Shown: in pieces, positions 45,963 to 54,628 of the stretch
How the letters are laid out: each line of letters opens with the position of its first letter
How positions within the stretch are numbered: the first letter of the stretch is position 1
Source: Roseibium aquae
GTDB lineage: Bacteria; Pseudomonadota; Alphaproteobacteria; Rhizobiales; Stappiaceae
Reading direction: 5' to 3'
Length of the DNA: 64,000 nt
Assembly (NCBI RefSeq): GCF_008711285.1
Contig: NZ_VXDC01000009.1
Location: 124,001 to 188,000 of the forward strand
The notes under the pieces: generated by a model
Told to the model about the DNA's origin: nothing
The model's input: the letters and a program-made list of their open reading frames with translations, nothing else
The model's database searches: none
Translations under genes and position numbers: made by a program

Positions 45963-47279
45963 TTGGCGACTTCGAACGCAACGCTGCTGCGCGGCCGCAT
46001 CTTGTCCTTTCACCGCGCTCCGCAGGGCCCGGACGATCACACAGCGTATCTTTATGAGGAAGACGGCGCCGTCCTGATCGAGAACGGGCGTATCGCAGCG
46101 GCCGGAGCCTATGCCGAGGTGGCGGAGCGGGCCCCGGCGGATGCGCGGTTGACGGATCACCGGCCCCACCTTCTTCTGCCCGGTTTCATCGACCCCCACA
46201 TCCATTTCCCGCAGGCCCAGGTGATCGCCTCGTGGGCCGACCAGTTGCTCGACTGGCTGAACGACCACACGTTTCCGGCCGAAATGAAATTCGCCGATCT
46301 CGCCCATGGCCAGCGCATCGCCACCGCTTTCTATGACGCGCTGATCGCCCATGGAACCACGACGGCCGTGGCCTATTGCTCCAGCCACCCCAATTCGGTG
46401 CGTGCCTATTTCGCCGAAGCCGAAGCGCGGGGCATGCGCATGCTGGGCGGCAAGACGATGATGGACCGCAATGCCCCCCCTGCCCTCTGCGACACGGCGC
46501 AGTCCGCCTATGACGACAGCAAGGCGCTGATCGCCGAATGGCATGGCCGGGGCCGCGCCAGCTACGTCATCACACCGCGCTTTGCCATCACCTCGACACC
46601 GGCCCAACTGGAGGCCGCGGGAGCCCTCCTCGCCGAGCATCCAGACTGCCATTTGCAGACCCATATCAACGAGAACCACAACGAGATCGCCTACACGCTG
46701 GACCTTTATCCCGGCCATGCGGACTATCTCGCCGTCTATGAGCACTACGGCTTGCTGGGGCGCAAGACCCTGCTCGGCCACTGCATCCACATGAACGACC
46801 GCGAGCTTGGCGTGATGCGCGAGACCGGATCGGTTGCCGTGTTCTGCCCCACTTCCAATCTTTTTCTGGGCAGCGGGCTGTTCGACAAGGCGCGGCTGGA
46901 GACCGCGGGCGTCCGCACCGCCATCGCCACGGATGTGGGCGGCGGCACCTCTTATTCGCTCCTGCGCACCCTGGACGAGGGCTACAAGATCCTCCAGTTG
47001 CAGCGCCAGCGCCTGCACCCCTTCGAGACCTTCTACTGGGCGACGCGCGGCAACGCGGAGGCCCTGTCCCTGTCCGAAAAAATCGGCACCCTGGACGCGG
47101 ATACCGAGGCCGACATCATCGTCCTCAACCCCGCCGCCACCCCAGAAATGGCCCTGCGCCACGAGACCGCCCGCTCGCTGGCCGACGAGCTGTTCATCCT
47201 GCAAACGCTGGGGGATGACCGGGCGGTGATGGAAACCTATGTGGCGGGCAAGGCCATGAAGGCCGGCCGGAGGATCTGA
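45963..47279 (+). CDS. guaD: Guanine deaminase
   Basis: Zn-dependent amidohydrolase turning guanine into xanthine and ammonia. The 438-aa protein has the GuaD signature FIDPHIHFPQAQVIASWADQ with the first metal histidines, the substrate-binding RFAITSTPAQL, HINENHNEI, LGHCIHMND and TDVGGGTSYSLLRTL, which contains the metal aspartate. Start choice: an AAAGGGGG at 45947-45954 sits 8 nt before a TTG at 45963, which matches the length of the family; the open frame extends upstream without good starts (GTG at 45942 is the other candidate). Divergent from the agmatinase gene. Confidence 0.95.
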   Translation: MATSNATLLRGRILSFHRAPQGPDDHTAYLYEEDGAVLIENGRIAAAGAYAEVAERAPADARLTDHRPHLLLPGFIDPHIHFPQAQVIASWADQLLDWLNDHTFPAEMKFADLAHGQRIATAFYDALIAHGTTTAVAYCSSHPNSVRAYFAEAEARGMRMLGGKTMMDRNAPPALCDTAQSAYDDSKALIAEWHGRGRASYVITPRFAITSTPAQLEAAGALLAEHPDCHLQTHINENHNEIAYTLDLYPGHADYLAVYEHYGLLGRKTLLGHCIHMNDRELGVMRETGSVAVFCPTSNLFLGSGLFDKARLETAGVRTAIATDVGGGTSYSLLRTLDEGYKILQLQRQRLHPFETFYWATRGNAEALSLSEKIGTLDADTEADIIVLNPAATPEMALRHETARSLADELFILQTLGDDRAVMETYVAGKAMKAGRRI

Positions 47280-47299
47280 CGCCGGTCCGGCTGTTCCGG

Positions 47300-47854
47300 T
47301 CAGGAGCCGGCCTGTTCACGCCATCGTTTTCTTCGGTATGCGGGGCTGCGGCGGTGGGACAACAGCAGCATCAAAGCGGCCAAGCCGAAATACCGGGCGC
47401 CCCGCGACAAAACGGTCGCAAGGAGAAACAGCGGAAAAAACATGCCGGTAACCCCGGCCAGAAGCATCGCCGTCTGAAAGGGGATTGGCACGATGCCAAT
47501 CACAAGCACCGCCCAGAATCCGTAGGCCTGGATCCAGGCCTGCGCTTTCTCGAACTCGCCGCCCCAGTTGAACGTGTCCAGCAACCATGGACCGGCCGTT
47601 TCGAAAAACAGCCAACCAACCGCGTAGCCGACGGCCGCGGCGCAGATGCACCCGGCCGTGGCCATGGCGGCCAGGCTCCAGACCCGGTCACGGTTCAGCA
47701 ACATGAGAGGGGCGAGGATTGCCTCCAGGGGCACCGGCACCACAGTTGCTTCCGCGAAACTGGCCACAGCGACGCCAAGGTTCCCGGATCGCGAGCGCGC
47801 AAGGCGTTTCAGCCACCGGAAGACGCGGCGCCGTTTTCGACCGGAGCTACTCAA
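47300..47854 (-). CDS. YqaA-family (VTT/SNARE-associated) membrane protein
   Basis: A 184-aa inner-membrane protein of the VTT (DedA/YqaA) group. Hydrophobic segments at about 28-50, 60-85, 110-135 and 138-160, with the family's FAEATVVPVPLEAILAPLML and GFWAVLVIGIVPIPFQTAML, the re-entrant segments with Pro-x-Pro seen in DedA relatives. These proteins have been linked to lipid carrier flipping and membrane homeostasis; the exact role of YqaA is unknown. The start is probably a TTG at 47854 that overlaps the stop of the BOF gene (TTGA). C terminus is Arg-rich. Confidence 0.82.
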   Translation of the reverse strand: MSSSGRKRRRVFRWLKRLARSRSGNLGVAVASFAEATVVPVPLEAILAPLMLLNRDRVWSLAAMATAGCICAAAVGYAVGWLFFETAGPWLLDTFNWGGEFEKAQAWIQAYGFWAVLVIGIVPIPFQTAMLLAGVTGMFFPLFLLATVLSRGARYFGLAALMLLLSHRRSPAYRRKRWREQAGS

Positions 47855-48186
47855 TCGTAACGCCGTTCAATCGTGACGGTTTGCCCGTTGGCCCGCCTTA
47901 TTTCCCTGGCATAAATCTCGATGAAGATGCCATCGTCCACAAAGCCCTCGACGGTGATCTGTTCGCCGACATCGACAGGGACCCAATTCGGTCCGACATA
48001 GATCTCAACGGATCCGGTTGCGTCGCGCAGGACGAATTCGTCTTCGTCCGGGATCCGGTCGACCACACCCTGGACCGTCACCATTGTTCCGCGCTGAAGC
48101 CCGTCAATCGGCGTTATGTTGGAGGCGTTCGCGACCGAGGCCGGCAACAGGAAGAGGCTCACCAGAGCCATCGCAAGGGACTTCAT
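47851..48186 (-). CDS. Periplasmic OB-fold (BOF/YgiW-like) protein
   Basis: 111 aa with signal peptide MKSLAMALVSLFLLPASVAN and a small beta-barrel (GTMVTVQGVVDRIPDEDEFV, LRDATGSVEIYVG, EQITVEGFVDDG) of the bacterial OB-fold (YgiW/YdeI) type. Such proteins are periplasmic stress proteins that may bind cationic or other small ligands; the specific role is unknown. It overlaps the YqaA gene by 4 nt and is likely cotranscribed with it. Confidence 0.78.
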   Translation of the reverse strand: MKSLAMALVSLFLLPASVANASNITPIDGLQRGTMVTVQGVVDRIPDEDEFVLRDATGSVEIYVGPNWVPVDVGEQITVEGFVDDGIFIEIYAREIRRANGQTVTIERRYD

Positions 48187-48311
48187 CCGTATTGTCTCTA
48201 AAACAGTCTCAATCGGCCGGTATGCCGGTCATATCGGCAAACCCTGAGATGGTGGGCGTCCGGCCAGGATCAAGCCCCTCACCGTAAAACCCGCATTCCC
48301 CCGTCGGGCCC

Positions 48312-48342
48312 AAAAAGAAAGGCGCGGTTTGCAAACCGCGCC
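48312..48342 (-). terminator. Terminator after rplM-rpsI
   Basis: A perfect palindrome GGCGCGGTTT-GC-AAACCGCGCC (48321-48342), followed on the minus strand by TTTCTTTTT. It lies 38 nt past the rpsI stop and ends the ribosomal operon. Confidence 0.9.
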
Positions 48343-48380
48343 TTACCGGACTGACGTCCAAAAGTTCGTCCAATAACGGG

Positions 48381-48857
48381 TCAGCGCTTGGAGAACTGGA
48401 AGGACCGGCGGGCCTTTGCCCGGCCGAACTTCTTGCGTTCGACCACGCGGCTGTCGCGGGTCAGGAAGCCGTTCTTTTTCAAGATGGCGCGCAGTTCCGG
48501 CTCGTAATAGGTCAGAGCCTTGGAAATACCATGGCGCACGGCGCCGGCCTGACCAGACAGGCCACCACCGGTGACGGTGACCATGATGTCGTACTGGCCG
48601 GCCCGCTGGGTCAGCATGATCGGCTGTTGCAGGATCATCTGAAGAACGGGACGGGCGAAATACGCCGCGTAGTCTTTCTTGTTCACGACGATCTTGCCGG
48701 TGCCCGGCTTCACCCAGACACGGGCGACCGCGTCCTTCCGCTTGCCCGTTGCATAGGCGCGGCCCTGGGAATCCAGCTTCTGGACATGAACCGGAGCTTC
48801 CGGGGCAGCGGTGCCGACAGCGCCGCCGAGATCTTCCAAAGATTGCAGCTCAGCCAT
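48381..48857 (-). CDS. rpsI: 30S ribosomal protein S9
   Basis: 158 aa. The C-terminal 130 residues are standard S9 ([40 protein letters not shown], then the basic tail [17 protein letters not shown] whose final SKR reaches the P-site tRNA). The about 30-residue N-terminal extension ([20 protein letters not shown]) is common in alphaproteobacteria. The ATG at 48857 is preceded by AGGAGGG; rplM ends just 2 nt upstream. A strong terminator follows. Confidence 0.99.
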   Translation of the reverse strand: MAELQSLEDLGGAVGTAAPEAPVHVQKLDSQGRAYATGKRKDAVARVWVKPGTGKIVVNKKDYAAYFARPVLQMILQQPIMLTQRAGQYDIMVTVTGGGLSGQAGAVRHGISKALTYYEPELRAILKKNGFLTRDSRVVERKKFGRAKARRSFQFSKR

Positions 48858-48859
48858 GA

Positions 48860-49327
48860 TCAAGCCCTCCTGCCGTCATTCTTAGCGTTGAGGCCCTTCA
48901 CGTCGACGAGTACCGGCGTTTGAGCTTCGTGCGGATGGGATGGGCCAGCATAAACCTTGAGGTTCTTGAGCTGCTTGTTGGACAGCGGGCCGCCCGGCAT
49001 CATGCGTTGAACGGCCTTTTGCAGGACCCGCTCGGGGAACCGGCCCTCGAGGATCTTGCGCGCGGAACGCTCCTTGATGCCGCCGGGATGACCGGTGTGC
49101 CAGTAGTAGGTCTTGTCGGTGTATTTCTTGCCGGTGAAAACCACCTTGTCGGCATTGATGACGATGACATTGTCACCGCAGTCGACATGGGGCGTGTAGG
49201 TCGGCAGATGCTTGCCGCGCAGATGGTTGGCGATGTAGGCGGCGAGACGCCCGACGACCATGCCTTCCGCGTCGATCAAGATCCACTTTTTTTCGACCTC
49301 GGCCGGCTTGGCAGAGAAGGTCTTCAT
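48860..49327 (-). CDS. rplM: 50S ribosomal protein L13
   Basis: 155 aa, standard L13: [57 protein letters not shown], and [20 protein letters not shown]. The ATG at 49327 begins with the family MKT(F/Y)SAKP. First gene of the rplM-rpsI operon. Its upstream region (49328-49627) is AT-rich, includes a TATAAT on the minus strand at 49514-49509, though no clear -35 accompanies it. Confidence 0.99.
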   Translation of the reverse strand: MKTFSAKPAEVEKKWILIDAEGMVVGRLAAYIANHLRGKHLPTYTPHVDCGDNVIVINADKVVFTGKKYTDKTYYWHTGHPGGIKERSARKILEGRFPERVLQKAVQRMMPGGPLSNKQLKNLKVYAGPSHPHEAQTPVLVDVKGLNAKNDGRRA

Positions 49328-49627
49328 GGGTGTGATCCGTGTCTGATCGGTTAAAGAAAAGGGCCCGGCCAGCGCCAGCGCGCTCGCGAACGGGCCACAA
49401 ATTCGTTCGAGCCGGTGTATACGCGCATGCCAGAAGACCGTCAAGCGCATTGATTGGACAATCGCCTTAATTAATAAAGCAAAATCAATCGGTTAAAAAA
49501 ACGGTATCATTATACCACAAAATCCGACCATCCCTCAGCCTCTTTTCCGCCGCCGTTTTCGCGTCTAGCGATTTCTTAAGCGGATTTTGCTACCGCTTGG
49601 CCCGATCTGGCAAAGGACAGGAACACT
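49328..49627. other. Divergent control region of rplM and the diguanylate cyclase gene
   Basis: 300 nt without a gene, conspicuously AT-rich around 49450-49520. It holds GGTAT-CATT-ATACC, a 5-bp inverted repeat (49503-49516), with a perfect TATAAT on the minus strand inside it. Nothing else could be identified. Confidence 0.5.
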
Positions 49628-50836
49628 GTGCTGCATGTCTTGAATACCGTATGGTCCCGTGTCGGTTGGCTCTGCCTTTGCGTGACAATCGTGTCCGGTC
49701 TTGGTGTCGCCGGGCTTTGGAAGGCGGTGGACACGCTGCTGGACCATGAGATCGAGACAGCGATCCAGGAACACGCATCGGCCCGTGCCTATACCTGGTC
49801 CCGGCAGTTTTTCCGCACAGTCACGAACAGCGCCGAGATCTTTCGAACCCGCACGGTTGCCCAGGACGAGATCCAGCGTTTCCAAGATTCGCTGTCCATT
49901 TCCGAGGTGGTGCGCTTTCGGCTCTACACGCCCGAGGGCGAGACGGTACATCTATTTGGCGACGCCATCTTCGCCCATGACATGATGGATCCCGAACTGG
50001 CGAAAGCCGTTTTCCTCAGCGGTGAGCACATTACCCGGATCCACAGGAACACGGGCGTGACCGCCCTGCCCGCTCTCCCCGCCACCTATGTGCGCACCAT
50101 GATCCCGGCAACGACGCTGGGCGGCGAACGGATCGGCGCAATCGAGGCCTATATCGACACAACGGCTCTCGAGGCCACGCTGGAGAAGGCTTTTGCGCGC
50201 GCCACTGCCTATCTGATTGCCGGCACAGTGATAGTCATGGCGCTGCCGGGCGCCGCGTTTTTCTGGCGCAACACACAGACGATGAAAAAGGACCGCGAAC
50301 TCCTGGAGTTGAGCCGATATGACCAATTGACCGGGGTCTTGAACCGCAACAGCGTCTCCGAACGGCTCGACCTCCTGTTCTCGCAAGGGCACGCCCGCAA
50401 GAGGCTCGGGCTCCTGTTCGTCGACCTCGACTACTTCAAGCAGGTGAACGACAGCCACGGGCACCATGTCGGCGATCTTCTGCTCGCTCACGTCGCGGAT
50501 ATCCTGAAGGCCCATATCCGATCCAAGGATGACATCGTCGCCCGGTATGGCGGCGACGAATTCCTGGTTCTGCTGCCCGGGATCGACGCAGCGGAACTGA
50601 TGGCGGTCAGCCACCGCATCTTGCGGGCCGCGAACGCGCCAGTGCGGCTTGATGGCGTACAGCTCACCCCCAGCCTGTCGATTGGCGCCTATGTGGCCGG
50701 CGCCAGCGACACGCAGCGCGCCGCGCTGCACCGCGCGGATCTGGCGGTCTACGCGGCCAAGGCAAACGGGCGGGATCAGGTTGTCGCCTATGGCCCGGAT
50801 CTTGAGCACAAACGCAAGATGGCCGACGCCGTTTGA
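49628..50836 (+). CDS. Membrane-bound diguanylate cyclase (GGDEF)
   Basis: 402 aa: one membrane span (about 12-31), a periplasmic sensing region of about 160 residues (rich in charged residues, no clear named domain), a second span (about 195-213), then a cytoplasmic GGDEF domain. The catalytic YGGDEF is at about residues 307-312, with RYDQLTGVLNRNSV and FVDLDYFKQVNDSHGHHVGD before it, all intact, so it should make c-di-GMP. There is no RxxD inhibitory site at the usual distance that I can see. The start is a GTG at 49628 with AGGACAGGA upstream. It lies divergent to rplM and convergent with the thioesterase gene. Confidence 0.92.
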   Translation: MLHVLNTVWSRVGWLCLCVTIVSGLGVAGLWKAVDTLLDHEIETAIQEHASARAYTWSRQFFRTVTNSAEIFRTRTVAQDEIQRFQDSLSISEVVRFRLYTPEGETVHLFGDAIFAHDMMDPELAKAVFLSGEHITRIHRNTGVTALPALPATYVRTMIPATTLGGERIGAIEAYIDTTALEATLEKAFARATAYLIAGTVIVMALPGAAFFWRNTQTMKKDRELLELSRYDQLTGVLNRNSVSERLDLLFSQGHARKRLGLLFVDLDYFKQVNDSHGHHVGDLLLAHVADILKAHIRSKDDIVARYGGDEFLVLLPGIDAAELMAVSHRILRAANAPVRLDGVQLTPSLSIGAYVAGASDTQRAALHRADLAVYAAKANGRDQVVAYGPDLEHKRKMADAV

Positions 50837-50851
50837 GGCATGGCATGCCAT

Positions 50852-51277
50852 TCACCGCGGCGGGATGGAATAGGTCGATGTGGCGTGGGCGACCAGATCG
50901 TCGGCCCCCTCGCCGGCAATGCCGCAATCCACCACCGCCAAGCGCTTTCCCAGCTTCAAAAGGCGCGCGGTGGCCAGAAGGTCGCCCGGTTCGGGCTTGC
51001 GCAGGAAGTTGATATTCAAGTTGGTAGTGACGGCCAGCGCAACGGGACCGATATGCGCCAGAATCACGACATAGGCGGCAAAATCGGCCATGGCCATCAT
51101 GGTCGGCCCCGAAACGGTGCCGCCCGGCCGCAAGTGGCGTTCCGTCGCACGCAGCCGGATCACCGCCTCACCTGCGGACACCCGCTCCACTGAATAGGCT
51201 CGGCCGTCGGCGTGGATCTGCGGAAACTCGGCATCGAGAAAAGCCATCACCTCTTCGGCGCGCATCGCTGGCTGCAT
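50852..51277 (-). CDS. PaaI-family hot-dog fold acyl-CoA thioesterase
   Basis: 141 aa with a hot-dog fold of the PaaI/YbgC-like group: HLRPGGTVSGPTMMAMADFA contains the conserved glycine-rich turn and the helix start with the catalytic-type Asp, and TTNLNINFLRKPEPGDLLAT is the following strand. It hydrolyses some acyl-CoA; substrate unknown. The ATG at 51277 has GGGAGGA just upstream. It is divergent from the enoyl-CoA hydratase gene, so both may belong to fatty acid or ring degradation. Confidence 0.9.
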   Translation of the reverse strand: MQPAMRAEEVMAFLDAEFPQIHADGRAYSVERVSAGEAVIRLRATERHLRPGGTVSGPTMMAMADFAAYVVILAHIGPVALAVTTNLNINFLRKPEPGDLLATARLLKLGKRLAVVDCGIAGEGADDLVAHATSTYSIPPR

Positions 51278-51441
51278 GGTTCCTCCCAATTCTCTGTCCT
51301 TGCTCAATTTTCCATATGAATCTTACGTAAAGGTCAAAGGGTCGGAAACGCAAGGCCGGCAAGATGCGAAGATGTCCCCCTCGCGCCCGCAGGCCAGCTT
51401 CGGTATACAGGGGCAAAGAGGATCTCAGGAAGGAGACACCC

Positions 51442-52263
51442 ATGGCTGAAACTGCCGCCATCCACGACATGAACAAGCCAATGTTGGGAACGCTGCTCCA
51501 TCAGGGCGTCCTTCGCATCGTCATGCAGCGCCCCGAGCGCATGAATTCCCTGTCGAGCGAGATGATGGCGGCGCTGTCGGCCGAATTGACCCAGGCCGCC
51601 GAAAACCCGGAGGTTCGGGTCATTCTGCTGGGGGCGGAGGGCAAGGTGTTCTGCGCCGGCCATGACCTCAAGGAACTAACCGCGGCCCGGGCCGAAGCCG
51701 ACCGGGGACGGGCCACCTACACGCGGATCATGCGGCAGTGCTCGGATCTCATGCAGCAGATCGTTCGCCATCCCAAGCCCGTGATCGCGGTCGTCACCGG
51801 CGTCGCAACGGCGGCCGGATGCCAGCTTGTGGCCTCCTGCGATCTGGCGCTGGCCACGGACACGGCCACCTTCTGCACACCGGGCGTCAATATCGGCCTG
51901 TTCTGCTCGACCCCCATGGTCGCGCTGTCGCGCAATGTTGCCCCGAAACATGCCATGGAAATGCTCTTGACCGGCGAAAGCATCGACGCTTCGACCGCGA
52001 AGGAGTTCGGCCTGATCAACCGGATCATCCCGCGCGATTATCTCGACCAGGTCGTCCAGAAATACGCCGAAACGATTGCCTCCAAATCGTCCCAAACCCT
52101 CAAGGTCGGCAAGGAAGCGTTCTACAGGCAGCTCGAAATGCCCCTGTCGGACGCCTATGACCACGCGGCCAACGTGATGGTGGAAAACATGCTCGCGCGG
52201 GATGCGGAAGAAGGCATCAACGCCTTCTTGCAAAAACGCAAACCGGAATGGACGGATGGGTGA
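51442..52263 (+). CDS. Enoyl-CoA hydratase/isomerase family protein
   Basis: 273-aa crotonase-fold protein. The oxyanion-hole loop is EGKVFCAGHDLKEL, with the second glycine block VTGVATAAGCQLVASCDLAL and TPGVNIGLFCSTPMVAL. The branch resembles ECHDC3-like hydratases in which the two catalytic glutamates of mitochondrial crotonase are not both kept (GVATAAGCQL lacks the first), so activity may differ from classical hydratase. The ATG at 51442 follows AGGAAGGAG. A CoA-binding protein gene follows by 13 nt. Confidence 0.9.
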   Translation: MAETAAIHDMNKPMLGTLLHQGVLRIVMQRPERMNSLSSEMMAALSAELTQAAENPEVRVILLGAEGKVFCAGHDLKELTAARAEADRGRATYTRIMRQCSDLMQQIVRHPKPVIAVVTGVATAAGCQLVASCDLALATDTATFCTPGVNIGLFCSTPMVALSRNVAPKHAMEMLLTGESIDASTAKEFGLINRIIPRDYLDQVVQKYAETIASKSSQTLKVGKEAFYRQLEMPLSDAYDHAANVMVENMLARDAEEGINAFLQKRKPEWTDG

Positions 52264-52276
52264 GCCGGAATAGCAC

Positions 52277-52813
52277 ATGACCCACGACACCTACCCCGAC
52301 ACCTATATCCGGAAGATTCTGGATGAGACCAAGACCATCGCCATGGTCGGGGCGAGCGCCAACACGGTTCGCCCGTCCTACTTCGTCCTGAAATACATGC
52401 TGGCCAAGGGCTATGACGTTTGGCCGGTCAATCCGGGCCAGGCCGGAAACGAGATTTTGGGGCAGACCGTGTACGCCTCGCTCGATGATCTGCCCGCCGT
52501 TCCGGACATGGTTGACATCTTCCGCAATTCAGACGCGGCGGGCCAGGTCGTGGACGGCATTATTGCCTTCGGACGCCTTCCGAAAGTCATCTGGATGCAG
52601 CTTTCGGTGCGCAATGACGAAGCGGCCAAGCGCGCGGAAGACGCCGGGGTCAAGGTGGTTATGGACCGGTGCCCGAAGATCGAGTACGGGCGCCTTTCAG
52701 GCGAGATTGGCTGGGCCGGGGTCAATTCGCGGACCCTGTCCTCCAAGCGCCCGGTGCTCAAGGCCGGCTTCCAGCACCGCGGCATCGGCCGGAACCGGAA
52801 ACCGGGCAACTGA
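52277..52813 (+). CDS. CoA-binding protein (YccU-like)
   Basis: 178 aa, a Rossmann-type CoA-binding domain: KTIAMVGASANTVRPSYFVL is the glycine loop, VWPVNPGQAGNEILGQTVYA and VDIFRNSDAA follow, then KVIWMQLSVRNDEAA and MDRCPKIEYGRL. Homologues are single-domain CoA-binding proteins of unknown function. It is separated from the hydratase gene by 13 nt, so the two are cotranscribed; this order, with metY downstream, is frequent in the Hyphomicrobiales. Confidence 0.92.
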   Translation: MTHDTYPDTYIRKILDETKTIAMVGASANTVRPSYFVLKYMLAKGYDVWPVNPGQAGNEILGQTVYASLDDLPAVPDMVDIFRNSDAAGQVVDGIIAFGRLPKVIWMQLSVRNDEAAKRAEDAGVKVVMDRCPKIEYGRLSGEIGWAGVNSRTLSSKRPVLKAGFQHRGIGRNRKPGN

Positions 52814-52922
52814 GCGCGGGCCGGGGTCAGCCTGGCGCAAGCACCTGGCTTCACCGTAACCCTCCGTTAAGCGGCAGGGCGCTAGCCTTGGGCCCAAGGT
52901 GGGCAAGCGGGAGGCTTCAACC

Positions 52923-53129
52923 ATGGAAAGCTTTGCAACGGTTTTCACCCCCTTCGAGTGGGCCCTTATCGTGATGGCAGGGGCCACGACCATCGGCCTG
53001 GTCTTCTTCGTCAGATGCTCAGGGCGTGGGCCCGGCTACACCGTTTCGGGCGAAGGCCGATTCTTCGGTTTCACCTTCGGCCGCGACAATGATGGCGACG
53101 GCGGCTGCTCCGGCGATGGCGGCGACTAA
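52923..53129 (+). CDS. Tiny membrane protein with Gly/Asp-rich tail
   Basis: 68 aa. One hydrophobic span (WALIVMAGATTIGLVFFV, about 15-32) followed by a glycine- and aspartate-rich tail (FGRDNDGDGGCSGDGGD) with a cysteine. I recognise no family. GGGAGG lies 8 nt before the ATG at 52923. It stands alone between the CoA-binding gene and metY, on the same strand. The acidic repeat could bind calcium or other metals, which is a guess. Confidence 0.6.
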   Translation: MESFATVFTPFEWALIVMAGATTIGLVFFVRCSGRGPGYTVSGEGRFFGFTFGRDNDGDGGCSGDGGD

Positions 53130-53289
53130 GGGGAACGCATACGCGGTTTCGACCCGGGATTTCGAAATTCATTTCCACTGACCGGACCAGACCGGAACAG
53201 TGCTCCTTTGACCTTGCGCACCGGTTCGGCCAAGATGCCGCCCAATCACGGGCCTGGCGAACAAGGCCTGGTAAAAGCGGAGGTTTTTC

Positions 53290-54570
53290 ATGAGCGACGG
53301 TGTTCCAGGTTTTTCCACTTTGGCGATCCATGCGGGCGCGCAACCCGATCCGGCCACCGGCGCGCGGGCCACGCCGATCTACCAGACCACATCCTTTGTG
53401 TTCGACGATGTGGATCACGCCGCGTCCTTGTTCGGTCTGCAGGCCTTCGGCAACATCTACACCCGCATCACGAACCCAACGACAGCCGTTCTGGAAGAGC
53501 GGGTCGCGGCGCTGGAAGGCGGCACCGCGGCGCTGGCGGTCGCATCCGGACACGCCGCCCAGCTTCTGTGCTTCCACACGATGATGACGCCGGGCGACAA
53601 TATCGTGGCCGCGAACAAGCTGTATGGCGGGTCCATCAACCAGCTCAATCATTCCTTCAAAAATTTCGGCTGGAACGTGAAATGGGCCGATCCCTACGAT
53701 CTCAGCACCTTTGAAGCGGCCATCGACGCGAACACAAAGGCGATCTTCATCGAAAGCCTTGCCAATCCCGGCGGCATCATCACGGATATGGCGGCGATCG
53801 CCGAGATCGCCAAGGCGCACAAGATCCCGCTTGTCGTCGACAACACCATGGCGACGCCCTACCTCTGCCGGCCAATCGAGCACGGCGCGGACATTGTCCT
53901 GCATTCGCTGACAAAGTTCATGGGCGGCCACGGCAACTCCATGGGCGGCGTGATCGTCGACGGCGGCTCCTTCGACTGGTCGGCTGACGACCGGTATCCG
54001 ATGCTGTCCAAGCCGCGACCGGAATATGACGGTCTGGTCATCCATGAAACCTTCGGCAATTTCGCGTTCGCCATCGCCTGCCGCGTATTGGGTCTGCGCG
54101 ACCTTGGCCCGGCGATTTCGCCGTTCAACGCCTTCATGCTCCTCACCGGTATCGAGACCCTGCCGCTGCGCATGCAGCGCCATTCCGACAACGCCAAGAA
54201 GGTTGCCCTGCATCTGGCCGGGCATGACAAGGTGAGCTGGGTTTCCTATGCTGGTCTGCCGGAAGACAAGCACCACCCATTGCAGCAAAAATACATGCCC
54301 AAAGGCGCCGGTGCCGTGTTCACATTCGGTGTCGAGGGCGGTTATGACGCGGGCGTGAAACTGGTCTCCGACACGGAGCTGTTTTCGCATCTCGCCAATA
54401 TCGGCGACACCCGCAGCCTGATCATCCATCCGGCTTCCACAACCCACCGCCAATTGTCGGAAGAGCAAAAGACGGCCGCCGGGGCTGGCCCGGATGTCGT
54501 GCGCGTGTCCATCGGGCTCGAGGATGTCGACGACATCATCGCCGATCTGGATCAGGCGCTCTCGTCCTGA
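53290..54570 (+). CDS. metY: O-acetylhomoserine sulfhydrylase
   Basis: PLP enzyme of the Cys/Met metabolism family that makes homocysteine (or methionine) from O-acetylhomoserine and sulfide (or methanethiol). The 426-aa length is typical of MetY rather than the shorter MetZ. Landmarks: FSTLAIHAGAQPDPATGARA, YTRITNPTTAVLEERVAALE, and the PLP lysine Lys209 in LHSLTKFMGGHGNSMGGVIV. The upstream region showed no SAM-II riboswitch I could support. A rho-independent terminator follows 8 nt after the stop. Confidence 0.96.
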   Translation: MSDGVPGFSTLAIHAGAQPDPATGARATPIYQTTSFVFDDVDHAASLFGLQAFGNIYTRITNPTTAVLEERVAALEGGTAALAVASGHAAQLLCFHTMMTPGDNIVAANKLYGGSINQLNHSFKNFGWNVKWADPYDLSTFEAAIDANTKAIFIESLANPGGIITDMAAIAEIAKAHKIPLVVDNTMATPYLCRPIEHGADIVLHSLTKFMGGHGNSMGGVIVDGGSFDWSADDRYPMLSKPRPEYDGLVIHETFGNFAFAIACRVLGLRDLGPAISPFNAFMLLTGIETLPLRMQRHSDNAKKVALHLAGHDKVSWVSYAGLPEDKHHPLQQKYMPKGAGAVFTFGVEGGYDAGVKLVSDTELFSHLANIGDTRSLIIHPASTTHRQLSEEQKTAAGAGPDVVRVSIGLEDVDDIIADLDQALSS

Positions 54571-54578
54571 CAAGCAAG

Positions 54579-54603
54579 GCCCGCCGTCCCCGGCGGGCTT
54601 TTT
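54579..54603 (+). terminator. Rho-independent terminator of metY
   Basis: GCCCGCCG-TCCC-CGGCGGGC followed by TTTTT: 8-bp stem, 4-nt loop, 5-nt U-run, 8 nt after the metY stop. Confidence 0.93.
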
Positions 54604-54628
54604 CAATGCGGTTTCAGCCGTACCAGCC

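Noticed and set aside
53130..53289. Possible SAM-II riboswitch before metY
   Set aside because: Alphaproteobacterial met genes often have one, but the required pseudoknot blocks could not be matched in this spacer.
53071..54606. 511-codon open frame on the minus strand
   Set aside because: Opposite metY, which has all PLP-enzyme motifs and its own terminator.
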